Source of the DNA: JBGTSJ01 sp041940305
Lineage (GTDB): Bacteria; Planctomycetota; Planctomycetia; Planctomycetales; Planctomycetaceae
Length of the DNA stretch: 64,000 nucleotides
Assembly: GCA_041940305.1 (NCBI GenBank)
Contig: JBGTSJ010000001.1
Span: 248,001-312,000, forward strand
Direction of reading: 5' to 3'
Shown here: positions 16,115 to 24,467 of the stretch, piece after piece
Numbering within the stretch: the stretch's first letter is position 1
Layout: each line of letters starts with the position of its first letter
Notes under the pieces: model-generated
What the model saw: the letters and a program-made list of their open reading frames with translations, nothing else
What the model was told of the DNA's origin: nothing
The model's database searches: none
Position numbers and translations under genes: made by a program

Positions 16115-18253
16115 ATGAGCTTTCTGACACCGCTGTATCTCTTCGGCGCGCTTGCCGTTGGTCTCCCTCTGCTGTTCCATCTGATCCGCCGCACGCCGCG
16201 CGGCCGGCAGGTGTTTTCCAGCCTGATGTTTCTGGATCCCTCGCCCCCGCGGGTGACGCGTCGCAGCCGGATTGAGGACTGGCTGCTGCTCTGCCTGCGA
16301 GCTCTCGCGATCTGCCTGCTGGCCGCGGCGTTTGCGCGGCCGTTCTGGCGTCAGCCGTCCGCGGCCGAGACCGAAGCGGACGACGGGCGCTGGATCGTCG
16401 TGCTGCTCGATACGAGCGCCAGTATGCGCCGCGAGGGGGTCTGGGACGAGGCCGTGGACCGCGTCGCCGGAATTCTGCAGGATGCGGCTCCGGGGGACCG
16501 AATCGCGCTGTACACCTTCGACGCGGCGCCGCAGCAGCGTTTCAGCTGGGATGCCTGGCTGGAGCTCGATCCGGCGCAGCGCGCGGAGGCGTACGGGGGC
16601 GTCGTATCGGAGCTGAACGCCACCTGGGCGGAAACCGATCTGGGGCAGGCCCTCGTCGTCGCGGCAGACAACCTCGAGGATGCGGCCCTGCGGGAAAATG
16701 GAGACGCCCCGCGCGACATCATTCTGGTGTCCGACCTGCAATCCGGGACCCGGCTCGATGCGCTGCAGGCCTACTCCTGGCCAGAAGGGGTCCGCGTGCA
16801 GGTGGAGCGCGTCGGCGATGACGTTGCACGCACCAACGCGGCGGTGCATGTCGTGTCGGGCGGCGACGCCGGGGATGCCCGGCTGCGGGTGCGCGTGACC
16901 AATGCGGCGGACTCGGAGCGGGAAACGTTCCGGCTGCGGTGGCTGGACGAATTCGGCCCGCCAGCCGCACCCTCCGGCGATGAGGCTTCGCGCGCAGCCG
17001 ACGAGGGGCTCGACGTCTACGTCGTGCCGGGACAGAGCCGCGTCGTCCTGGCCCCGGAACAACCATCGTCACGCCCGATGACGCGGTTGGTGCTGGAGGG
17101 TGACGAGCACGCGTTCGACAACATCTGCTACGTGGAGCGGAGCGTCGTCAGGGACGTGACGATCGTCGTGCTCAGTTCCGAGGATCCTGCGGACCCGGCG
17201 GGGCACCGCTTCTATCTGGAGCCGATGTTTCCCGACACGGCCGACCGCGCGGTGAGCGTCGTGGACTGGGACTTTGAATCGCCGCGCCTGCCCGACGCGG
17301 AGCAGGGCATCGAACTGGTGGTGTTGATTGATTCGCCGCGGCCCGACCAGATCGCAGCGTTGCAGGAGTACGCGCGCGAGGGGGGGCATCTCTGGCTGAT
17401 CGTGCGCGAAGCAAAGGACGCCGCCGTCCTGTATGAGCTGGCGGGGGTTGAGCCTGTCCCGGCGGACGAAGCGGAGGTCAAGGACTATGCAATGCTGACG
17501 GCGCTCGACTTTGACCATCCCGTGCTTGCTCCGTTTTCCGATCCGCGGTATTCCGACTTCACCAAGCTGAGATTCTGGCGGCACCGCATCCTGGACCTGT
17601 CGCCGTTGCCGGACGTGCGCGTTCTGGCGCGGTTTGACGAGGGAGCGCCGGCGCTGGGCGAGGCGCCGATCGGGGAAGGGCGGGTCCTCTTCATGACGGC
17701 CGGCTGGAGCCGTGCCGACAGTCAACTGGCGCTGTGGTCCAAATTTGTACCGCTGGCCAATGCCCTGCTCGAGTACGGCAGCGGTCCCCTGCAGCGCCAG
17801 GGGCAGTTCGTCGTGGGAGATCGCGTTTCTCTGTCCGCACTGACGGATCGGCCGGAGGATTACACTCAACTGCGGCGACCGGACGGCAGGGCGGAGCCGC
17901 TGCCGTCGGACGCGTCGCCGATCGTGCACGCCGATGCACCGGGGATGTACGCACTGCTGACGGAAGTCGGAGCGGACGATCGGTCCGTGCGGTTCGCGGT
18001 GAACCTGCCTCCGTCCGAGTCGCGTACGGACGCGCTGTCGTCCGATGCGCTCGAGGCAGTCGGAGTGCGGCTGGGCGGCGCTCAGGATCCGGCTGTCGCG
18101 ACAGCCAACGACGGGCGGCAACGGCAGAAGCAGAACCATGAACTGGAGCAGCAGCAGAAGCTGTGGCGCTGGCTGCTTCTCGGGGGGATTGCCGTCCTGG
18201 TCGCCGAGACGCTGCTGGGCGGCCATCTGGCGAGGCGGCGAACGGTCAGGTAG
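16115..18253 (+). CDS. BatA-type von Willebrand factor A membrane protein
   Basis: A 712-residue membrane protein. It opens with the BatA N-terminal signature (LYLFGALAVGLPLLFHLIRR) and has a second helix near residues 59-76. A VWA domain follows (about 90-280) whose metal site has the DxSxS pattern in LLDTSASM. A long extracytoplasmic region then leads to one C-terminal helix (about 685-705). BatA proteins work with MoxR ATPases and DUF58 proteins in envelope maintenance; neither partner lies in this window. The ATG at 16115 was chosen because the BatA family begins right at MSFLTPLYL; an upstream in-frame start at 15983 would add 44 residues of unrelated, repeat-like sequence. Confidence 0.88.
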   Translation: MSFLTPLYLFGALAVGLPLLFHLIRRTPRGRQVFSSLMFLDPSPPRVTRRSRIEDWLLLCLRALAICLLAAAFARPFWRQPSAAETEADDGRWIVVLLDTSASMRREGVWDEAVDRVAGILQDAAPGDRIALYTFDAAPQQRFSWDAWLELDPAQRAEAYGGVVSELNATWAETDLGQALVVAADNLEDAALRENGDAPRDIILVSDLQSGTRLDALQAYSWPEGVRVQVERVGDDVARTNAAVHVVSGGDAGDARLRVRVTNAADSERETFRLRWLDEFGPPAAPSGDEASRAADEGLDVYVVPGQSRVVLAPEQPSSRPMTRLVLEGDEHAFDNICYVERSVVRDVTIVVLSSEDPADPAGHRFYLEPMFPDTADRAVSVVDWDFESPRLPDAEQGIELVVLIDSPRPDQIAALQEYAREGGHLWLIVREAKDAAVLYELAGVEPVPADEAEVKDYAMLTALDFDHPVLAPFSDPRYSDFTKLRFWRHRILDLSPLPDVRVLARFDEGAPALGEAPIGEGRVLFMTAGWSRADSQLALWSKFVPLANALLEYGSGPLQRQGQFVVGDRVSLSALTDRPEDYTQLRRPDGRAEPLPSDASPIVHADAPGMYALLTEVGADDRSVRFAVNLPPSESRTDALSSDALEAVGVRLGGAQDPAVATANDGRQRQKQNHELEQQQKLWRWLLLGGIAVLVAETLLGGHLARRRTVR

Positions 18254-18267
18254 GGCATTCCGTCGCG

Positions 18268-18296
18268 CGGCAGTGGATTGACAATCGACACTGCCG
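18268..18296 (+). terminator. Probable transcription terminator after the BatA gene
   Basis: A hairpin with outer arms CGGCAGTG and CACTGCCG and inner arms GATT and AATC around GAC, with two unpaired bases on one side. It starts 14 bases after the stop and closes the 8.3-18.3 kb gene run. No T tract follows, so termination is inferred from position and stem strength. Confidence 0.5.
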
Positions 18297-18385
18297 ACGC
18301 TGAAATGGAGGCTCTCACGTGGCTTTTCTGCTATCAGCGCGTTCCAGGGTCATTCTCCCATCGCTTCCCTTCCAGGAGCTAGAGT

Positions 18386-19468
18386 ATGCGCTTCTCCCAC
18401 TCCGCCACCGAATCAGCGCCTTCAGCCCGGTATCGCCGGCAGCGTGGTTTCACGCTGATCGAGTTGCTCGTCGTGATCGCGATCATTGCGGTCCTGATCG
18501 CTTTGCTGCTTCCCGCTGTGCAGCAGGCCCGTGAAGCGGCTCGCCGCACTCAGTGCAAGAACAATCTGAAGCAGATCGGGCTGGGCCTCCACAACTACCA
18601 TGATGCCCACGGCATCTTTCCACCGGGGGTGATCAACTCCGCCAACAATAACGCTGGAGCAATGCCGCACACGACGGCGCTGAACCATACGGGCTGGATT
18701 CTGCTGCTGCCGTACGTCGATCAGGCACCGCTCTACAATCAGTTGAACCTGAACATTGCTACGGGCGGCTTCACCTTTCCGGGTGCGACCACAGCGCTTG
18801 TGGGCGGCTGGCCGAATGCGAATGCTTCACTCGTTCAGACGAAGATTCCAGTGTACATGTGCCCGTCTGACGTCGCCGATCAGGATCTGGCGATTCGCAC
18901 CGATCAACATTACCTCGCGAATCATGCCCGTTCCAATTACCTGTTCTGCGCAGGCGGACACGGCAACGGATGGCCGAATGACCAGTATTGGAGCGTGTAC
19001 TCTCGGAGTGCTTCCAACCTTCCCAACGGAGCGACCGGCGTCCAGTACCAGGGATTGTTTGGGTTCAACGGCGCGGCCCGCATACGTGACGTTCGAGACG
19101 GCACCAGCAGCAGCATCGCCGTCTGCGAGAGCGTGGTGGCGGTTTCATCCCGGATTGATATTTTCGGCCGCCGCGACGACGCCTATACGCCGATCTGGGC
19201 CGCGCACCGACACCACGGCACGTTCGCCGTGAATCACCCGGACAATACAGGTAGCGTCAATAACAAGCGTTACCACATCAACGGACCATTTGATCCTGCC
19301 GTCAATGATGTGCGCATTTACGTGAACGTGACGTCGAGCATTCATGAAGGGGGGGCTCATGCGTTGATGAGTGATGGGTCCGTGCATTTCCTCAGCGAGA
19401 ACATGGATCACAGTACGTACGCGCTCCTGACCCGAATCCATGACGGCGTCCCGACCGGCGAGTGGTGA
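18386..19468 (+). CDS. DUF1559 pseudopilin-like protein
   Basis: A 360-residue protein of the planctomycete DUF1559 family. The leader ends RRQRG21 and is followed by FTLIELLVVIAIIAVL, giving a canonical prepilin peptidase site (G21 before F22, Glu at mature position 5). The family block LLPAVQQAREAARR comes next. The C-terminus carries the characteristic HALMSDGSVHFLSENMD segment. The mature protein is expected to sit in the inner membrane and point outward; the role of this very large paralogous family is unknown. A 56-residue lipoprotein follows 119 bases downstream, a common pairing in the phylum. Confidence 0.93.
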   Translation: MRFSHSATESAPSARYRRQRGFTLIELLVVIAIIAVLIALLLPAVQQAREAARRTQCKNNLKQIGLGLHNYHDAHGIFPPGVINSANNNAGAMPHTTALNHTGWILLLPYVDQAPLYNQLNLNIATGGFTFPGATTALVGGWPNANASLVQTKIPVYMCPSDVADQDLAIRTDQHYLANHARSNYLFCAGGHGNGWPNDQYWSVYSRSASNLPNGATGVQYQGLFGFNGAARIRDVRDGTSSSIAVCESVVAVSSRIDIFGRRDDAYTPIWAAHRHHGTFAVNHPDNTGSVNNKRYHINGPFDPAVNDVRIYVNVTSSIHEGGAHALMSDGSVHFLSENMDHSTYALLTRIHDGVPTGEW

Positions 19469-19587
19469 GCATTATCTTGTCGACGATCCGGAGCGACGAT
19501 TGCCCTCGTGATTGGTGAGTTGGCGACTGTACCACGGATGAGCCGGGGTGCAGTCGCTACTGATTGGTATTCCAGTTCTGATTGGGG

Positions 19588-19758
19588 ATGCAGCCAGTGA
19601 CTCGATCAAAGTTGCATTGTTGCGGCGTGATGTGTGTGATCGCAGTGGCTTTCCTGGTGGGCTGTTCTCCAGGGGCGAACAGTCAATACGAGCCGACATC
19701 CGCGGAGGAGCTGCAAACTATCGAAGAGGAAAACGCTCCGGTGATCCCCGACCCCTAG
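19588..19758 (+). CDS. Small lipoprotein paired with the DUF1559 gene
   Basis: A 56-residue protein with a basic start (MQPVTRSKLH), a hydrophobic segment, and a lipobox LVGC with the lipid-bearing cysteine at residue 26. The mature part is only about 31 residues, acidic (SAEELQTIEEENAPVIPDP). A TTGGGG ribosome-site-like sequence precedes the ATG. Planctomycete DUF1559 genes often have such a mini-lipoprotein downstream, which supports its reality. It has no assigned function. Confidence 0.72.
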   Translation: MQPVTRSKLHCCGVMCVIAVAFLVGCSPGANSQYEPTSAEELQTIEEENAPVIPDP

Positions 19759-19859
19759 GCGGCGTTTGCCAGCAGATCGCCGCAATGGTGCTTATGTGCA
19801 GCAGTACGCGCGGGGAACGGAGGGCGTCACTTTTCTACAACTCCTATCCTTGAGGGTTC

Positions 19860-19888
19860 GTGGCGACTTCTGATCGAGTCGACGCCAC
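19860..19888. terminator. Possible bidirectional terminator hairpin
   Basis: Arms GTGGCG and CGCCAC with additional ACT/AGT pairing inside, between the convergent small lipoprotein gene and the CWC gene. The stem is modest and no clear T tract is present. Confidence 0.35.
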
Positions 19889-19901
19889 TAGGGCTGACGC
19901 C

Positions 19902-20138
19902 TCAATTCCCTGCGGACTCCGGTTTGCTGCATTCGCTTGTCCTCCGCGCCTCATGGAGCGCAGACAGGCATGGGGCGCAGAGGCATCCGGAGGCTGAGTT
20001 CTCCGGCATGGGGACTCGCCACGGCAGGGCAGCGCACCAGCACTCGCCGGCCCCAGCTTTGAATCCGCAATGGAACGGGCGGCCGCATTCCGTGCAATGG
20101 CTATTCGGATTCGATGAGTGGTTGTCCGCTGGTTTCAT
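19902..20138 (-). CDS. Cysteine-rich CWC family protein
   Basis: A 78-residue protein with nine cysteines. Eight fit the pattern of the Cys-rich CWC family: CTEC (15, 18), C24, CWC (33, 35), and CLCAPC (52, 54, 57). The spacing CxxC...CWC...CxCxxC suggests metal binding, probably zinc, in a cytoplasmic protein of unknown role. Start ATG at 20138 leaves a short polar N-terminus. It is convergent with the lipoprotein gene and stands alone. Confidence 0.8.
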   Translation of the reverse strand: MKPADNHSSNPNSHCTECGRPFHCGFKAGAGECWCAALPWRVPMPENSASGCLCAPCLSALHEARRTSECSKPESAGN

Positions 20139-20321
20139 GGCAGTACGCTGATCCGCTTCCGAACTGTCCTGCGTTTCCAGCGATTATCCCGCATTGGCAA
20201 TGTCGATGTCGAGCGGACTTGGCGGACCTCCGCCAGCCTCCACGAAGTCCCGTTGTCGGAGCGTGGCCGCTTGTCATAAGCTGCCGGCGATCACCACGGT
20301 CGCGAGCCAGGGAGTCGGCGG

Positions 20322-21122
20322 ATGAGTCGAAGCAGAATGGAAGTGTGCGTGTTGACGTCAGTCCTGTGGTTGATCGGCGTCGCACAAGGCGGCGATCACT
20401 CGTCGCCGATCGCTGTGCCGGATGATCCGCAGACGACGATCCTCGAACTGGAGTTTCAGGAGCCGGACGCAGTCGGGATGGCTGCGCGGGTCGCGATTCG
20501 CGGCGATGGAGAGATCTCCGTCAGCGGCGGGGCGCAGCGGGGGACGCGGGTGATCGGACGGGTTACCGCGAATGAGCTTCAGGAGCTGTTGCAGGAGATC
20601 GTGCGGACCCGACGCATTCTGGAATGCGATTCGGACACCATCGCGGCCGCCGTGGAGCAGGCAGGGCGGCGAAGCGGGCGGGACTGGCGGATCCGGAATG
20701 CGGCGACGACGGTCATCCGGGTGAGGCTCAGGGATGGGGAGCACGAGGTCCGCTGTCCGGCGGCCGAATTGCTCTGTGAGCGGTTCCCCGGGATCGACGA
20801 ACTGGAGCGGCTGTGCGCCGTGCAGCGGCGGCTGCAGAATGTCAAGGCGGTGGCGCAGGCGGGAGGAACTGCGGAGGCCGAGCGGCTGGCGAAGATCGCG
20901 GCAGCAGAGTGGGGCGATGAGTCCGGCGAGGAGCGTGAAGTCCTGGTGCGCCACCTGCTGCACGTGCGCGACTCGGGTGACGGGTTGCGGCAGTTTCAGT
21001 TTCGCGTCGACGCGCCGGCGGACGACGGCGGCAGTTCGGGCGAGGCAGTGGCGATCACCATCTTTGAGACCCCGCAGACTCTCCCGCGCGTGAGCGTCAC
21101 CCCGCTGCCGGCACGCCAATAA
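20322..21122 (+). CDS. Secreted protein of unknown function
   Basis: A 266-residue protein with a signal peptide (about residues 1-23, ending VAQGG). The mature part has a beta-rich opening (TTILELEFQEPD, then VAIRGDGEISVSGG), then helical stretches (near 85-115 and 155-215) rich in Arg and Glu. Two cysteines near residues 103 and 160 could bond outside the cytoplasm. No family was recognised. Its stop codon overlaps the start of the acyltransferase gene by one base (TAATG), so the two are translationally coupled, which hints at a membrane- or lipid-related job. Confidence 0.72.
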   Translation: MSRSRMEVCVLTSVLWLIGVAQGGDHSSPIAVPDDPQTTILELEFQEPDAVGMAARVAIRGDGEISVSGGAQRGTRVIGRVTANELQELLQEIVRTRRILECDSDTIAAAVEQAGRRSGRDWRIRNAATTVIRVRLRDGEHEVRCPAAELLCERFPGIDELERLCAVQRRLQNVKAVAQAGGTAEAERLAKIAAAEWGDESGEEREVLVRHLLHVRDSGDGLRQFQFRVDAPADDGGSSGEAVAITIFETPQTLPRVSVTPLPARQ

Positions 21123-21844
21123 TGAACGATTCCGCCGTGGCAACCGAGCCAGCGAAACAGAGGGACCGCCCGCCGTTGCCCGACCCGCTGCGGGCAAACC
21201 ACGTGTGGCGTTTCTTCCAGACTCTGGCGCAGACTGCATTCGTGTTCGGTTTCGACCTGCGCGCGAAGGGAACCGAGCGCCTGCCGCCCGGGGGCGGGCT
21301 GCTGCTGTCGAGCCATAAGAGCTTTCTCGATCCGCTGCTGATCGGCACGCCGCTCAACCGGCCGATCAGCTTCCTCGCTCGCCACTCGTTGTTCCGGGTT
21401 CCCGTGGTCGGCTGGATCCTGCGCAACACCTACGTCATGCCGATCAACCGCGACTCGGCGGGGTCGGAGAGCATCCGCGAGTCGTCGCGGCGACTGAAGC
21501 ACGGGTTCCTGGTAGGGATGTTCCCGGAGGGGACGCGCAGCCGCGACGGAGAGTTGGGGGAGATTAAGCCGGGGTTCATCGCCATTCTGCGGCAGGCGGC
21601 GGCGCCGGTGATCCCGACGGGAATCGCCGGCGCGGACCGCGCGATGCCGCGCGGCGCGCTCCTGCCGCGCCTCGGCCGCGTTCGTGTCGTCTTCGGCGAG
21701 CCGGTGCCGCTGGACGTGGTGACGCAACTCAGCCGCCGGGGTTCGGAACGGGACCTGGTCCGGCTGGTCCGGCAGCGGATCGAGGAATGCCAGATCGAGG
21801 CGGAGCGTTGGCGCGCTGAAGCAGGAGGCGAACTCCGGGATTAG
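21122..21844 (+). CDS. PlsC-type 1-acylglycerol-3-phosphate acyltransferase
   Basis: A 240-residue membrane-associated acyltransferase that should add a fatty acyl chain to a lysophospholipid or related acceptor. The catalytic HX4D motif is H65-KSFL-D70. The substrate-binding FPEGTRSR is at 133-140, followed by the motif-IV-like PVIPTGIAG. The block around VMPINRD is the usual second motif. Start at 21122 overlaps the preceding stop by one base. The exact acceptor is not determined; it could be phosphatidate synthesis or lipid A-like or ornithine-lipid acylation. Confidence 0.9.
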   Translation: MNDSAVATEPAKQRDRPPLPDPLRANHVWRFFQTLAQTAFVFGFDLRAKGTERLPPGGGLLLSSHKSFLDPLLIGTPLNRPISFLARHSLFRVPVVGWILRNTYVMPINRDSAGSESIRESSRRLKHGFLVGMFPEGTRSRDGELGEIKPGFIAILRQAAAPVIPTGIAGADRAMPRGALLPRLGRVRVVFGEPVPLDVVTQLSRRGSERDLVRLVRQRIEECQIEAERWRAEAGGELRD

Positions 21845-21928
21845 GGCAATCCGAGAGGCGGCCACCAACAAGCAGCCTTGGCAAGGCAAGTCGTCATAGA
21901 ACAACTCTCCTCTCGCCCAACCGCTCAG

Positions 21929-22480
21929 TCAGGGAGGGGGATCCGGTTCATTCATGGCGAGCGCCGCAAGCGCGGCCAGCCAACTGACCGCATAGGTGAG
22001 GTTGCGCATCCAATAGAGCAGGATCAACCACGAGATCGTGGCCCGGGCTGTCTCCTCCGGCAGCGTCTCATCGTGCTGGAGACGCAGCATCGCCGGGATG
22101 AAGTACGTGAATGTGGCGATCCGCTCGAGCAGAATGACGGCGGCGGCCGCCAGCCACAAGGCGCGTCGCGGCGCGCTGAGATTCCACGCGAAAATCAGGC
22201 TGACGAGCGTTAACGTCGTCAGCGGCGCTGTCGTCACGTAGGGCCAGAAGCGGCGCCCGGCGTCTGCATGGCGCACGCTGACTCCGTTCCATTCCGATTC
22301 CGATCCGTCCCGAACCCGGTACCATAAGGGGAGGACGACGCGCGCTTCATAGAGTCCCGCTCCCAGTGCAATCCCCAATGTGATGACGAACAACCACAGC
22401 GTCACCTCGGCAGCAAGCATGTCCGGTTCCAGACCGTAAGAGACCGCCCCGATTTTCCACCGCAAGTTTGCGTGAACCAT
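21929..22480 (-). CDS. Small polytopic membrane protein, DUF1772-like
   Basis: A 183-residue protein with four hydrophobic segments (about 25-47, 73-95, 102-120 and 150-172). The opening TLWLFVITLGIALGAGLYE, followed by VLPLW, is reminiscent of DUF1772-type integral membrane proteins, whose function is unknown. Start ATG at 22480 has a GGGGGA ribosome site; ATG at 22420 would also give a sensible protein. A much longer upstream frame (to 22753) would run into the divergent gene and is not credible. Convergent with the acyltransferase gene. Confidence 0.7.
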   Translation of the reverse strand: MVHANLRWKIGAVSYGLEPDMLAAEVTLWLFVITLGIALGAGLYEARVVLPLWYRVRDGSESEWNGVSVRHADAGRRFWPYVTTAPLTTLTLVSLIFAWNLSAPRRALWLAAAAVILLERIATFTYFIPAMLRLQHDETLPEETARATISWLILLYWMRNLTYAVSWLAALAALAMNEPDPPP

Positions 22481-22604
22481 CGGGAGATCCCCCAGCGCGG
22501 CGGCGGGGCCGGAGGAGGCACGTCCTGCGGCGGCGATGATACGCCGGCCGCACACTGGATGTCCGAGTCCTCTTCTGTCCTTCACCCTGCAGGAGCGTGC
22601 ACCG

Positions 22605-24305
22605 TTGACTGGAGTGAATCGTTGGCGACGGCCGACCGTGTCGCTGGTGGTGTACGTGTCGATCACCTGCTGGGCGACATGGCCTGCGGCCTGGTCGCCT
22701 TGTTCGTCGATACCGCTGGGGACAGAACCGGCGGCGACGGTGCCGCTGTTCAACGCATGGACGATCTGGTGGAACGCGGACCGTCTGACGCGCGGCTTCG
22801 AGGGGTACTGGGACGCACCGATCTTTTATCCGTTTGCGGAGACTTTCGCGTGGTCGGAGCCTCAGCCCATGACGCTGCTGGCGGCTCCGGTGCTGTGGAT
22901 GAGCGGATCGCGGGCGCTGGCGTATAACTTCTACGCGTGGCTGGCGCTGGTCCTGAACGGGGTGTTCTGCGAGCGGCTGCTGAGACGACTGGGAATACGG
23001 GGCGTAACGGCGATTGGTGGGGGCGCGGCGATGGTGTTGCTGCCGATCGTGCATTGGCAGCGGGACGTGCTGCAGTTGATTCCTGTGTGGGGAGTGCTGT
23101 GGACGTGGTCGGGCCTGCTGTCGGTCGCGAGACGGGCGACATGGCGGGGCGGAGTGGAACTGGGACTGGGATTCGGAGCGGTCTGCCTGACGAGCCTGCA
23201 CCAGGGCCTGTTCCTGGCGGTACTGATGCTGCTGGCCGCTCCGACGATGGGACTTCGCTGGCTGCGCCTGCGCACGCTGGCGGCCGTGCTGCTGGCGGTG
23301 GCGATCGCGGGAGCGATCGTGCTGCCGATCGCGTGGCCGATGCACCGCATGCTGGCGGGACCGGTCTTCGTGCGGACGCCTGAGAACGTGGTCCAATTGT
23401 CGGCCCGGCTGGGAGACTATTGCGCGGCGTACGGCGCCCAATGGATGGAATGGGGGACGTCGCTGGCCCGTCCGCACTGGTATCTGTCGCCGGGATGGAT
23501 CAAGGTGGCGCTGGCGGTGCTCGGGGTCGCCTGGGGACTTTCGCGAAGGGGGTGGCGCTGGTGGACGGTGTTCCTGTGCAGCGTATCGGGCTTCGCGCTC
23601 CTGCTGTCTCTGGGTCCGCAGCTTGAGATTGGGGACTGGGGTGCGTGGAACTGGCTGCAGCAGCACGTACCGGGTTTTGCTCAGGTCCGGAACGTGTTCC
23701 GGTTTGCGTACTTTGCGCAGATGGGGACTGTGCTGCTCGCGTGCCAGGCGCTACAGGGACTGGACGTTCTTCGTCGGCGATTCACGCGCCGGCGTGGCGT
23801 GAGGCGCTGTCTGGCGTGCGGGCTGGCTGTTGTCGGCGCGGCGGCGCTGCTGGAGGTCAGACCCCAGCCGGTCCAGCTGGCCGACGTTCCCGACGCGGCG
23901 CGGCACGCGGACTGGATCGAGCTGCTGCAGAGGGACGCCGCTCCCGACGCCGGCGTCGCCTGCATACCGTTCGCAGTGGGCAACAGCGTCGCCGACCTCG
24001 AACTGACGGCGCGGTGGATGTACCTGGGGACATATCACGAGCGGCTGCTGGTCAACGGGTACTCCGGCTTCTTTCCGATGGAGGACTTTGCGTTGCGGGC
24101 CGCAATGCCGGAGGGGATTCCCACGCCGATCGTACTGCGGCAGTTCGCCAGCGACGGCGTCGAATGGCTGGTCGTGCTACGCGCTCATGCGCCGGGAGGA
24201 CTGCCGACGCCGCCGGAGTCGGTCGAATTGCAATTGGTCATGAGCGACGACGTCGGCGTCGACGTGTATCGGCTGATTCCATTGCCGGAGGAGGCCAGGG
24301 ACTGA
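22605..24305 (+). CDS. Polytopic membrane protein, GT-C glycosyltransferase-like
   Basis: A 566-residue protein with about ten hydrophobic helices between residues 10 and 430, then a soluble extracytoplasmic tail. The loop with APIFYPFAETFAWSEPQ and the pattern of a long first outside loop, and the later PGFAQVRNVFRFAYFAQMG, recall GT-C glycosyltransferases and YfhO-like proteins that use polyprenyl-linked sugars, but the canonical DD or DE dyad is not certain. TTG at 22605 was chosen because AGGAG lies nine bases upstream; ATG 22536 and GTG 22614 are alternatives. It is divergent from the DUF1772-like gene. Confidence 0.72.
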   Translation: MTGVNRWRRPTVSLVVYVSITCWATWPAAWSPCSSIPLGTEPAATVPLFNAWTIWWNADRLTRGFEGYWDAPIFYPFAETFAWSEPQPMTLLAAPVLWMSGSRALAYNFYAWLALVLNGVFCERLLRRLGIRGVTAIGGGAAMVLLPIVHWQRDVLQLIPVWGVLWTWSGLLSVARRATWRGGVELGLGFGAVCLTSLHQGLFLAVLMLLAAPTMGLRWLRLRTLAAVLLAVAIAGAIVLPIAWPMHRMLAGPVFVRTPENVVQLSARLGDYCAAYGAQWMEWGTSLARPHWYLSPGWIKVALAVLGVAWGLSRRGWRWWTVFLCSVSGFALLLSLGPQLEIGDWGAWNWLQQHVPGFAQVRNVFRFAYFAQMGTVLLACQALQGLDVLRRRFTRRRGVRRCLACGLAVVGAAALLEVRPQPVQLADVPDAARHADWIELLQRDAAPDAGVACIPFAVGNSVADLELTARWMYLGTYHERLLVNGYSGFFPMEDFALRAAMPEGIPTPIVLRQFASDGVEWLVVLRAHAPGGLPTPPESVELQLVMSDDVGVDVYRLIPLPEEARD

Positions 24306-24467
24306 GGGAGCCACCGGGAACCGGACTGATCGCTCAATTGAGCGGGCCCGATGCGCGCGCCGGAGACCGCGTCATGCGGGATCGGTGCGGCGGTCGGCAA
24401 TTTCCGGCGTGTTGCGTTATGCTGGGCCGCGCGATCGAGCCCGAGTTTTCAGCACCGGAGGAACAGA

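Noticed and set aside
22481..22753. N-terminal extension of the DUF1772-like membrane protein
   Set aside because: It runs over the start of the divergent membrane protein and has no hydrophobic or family character.
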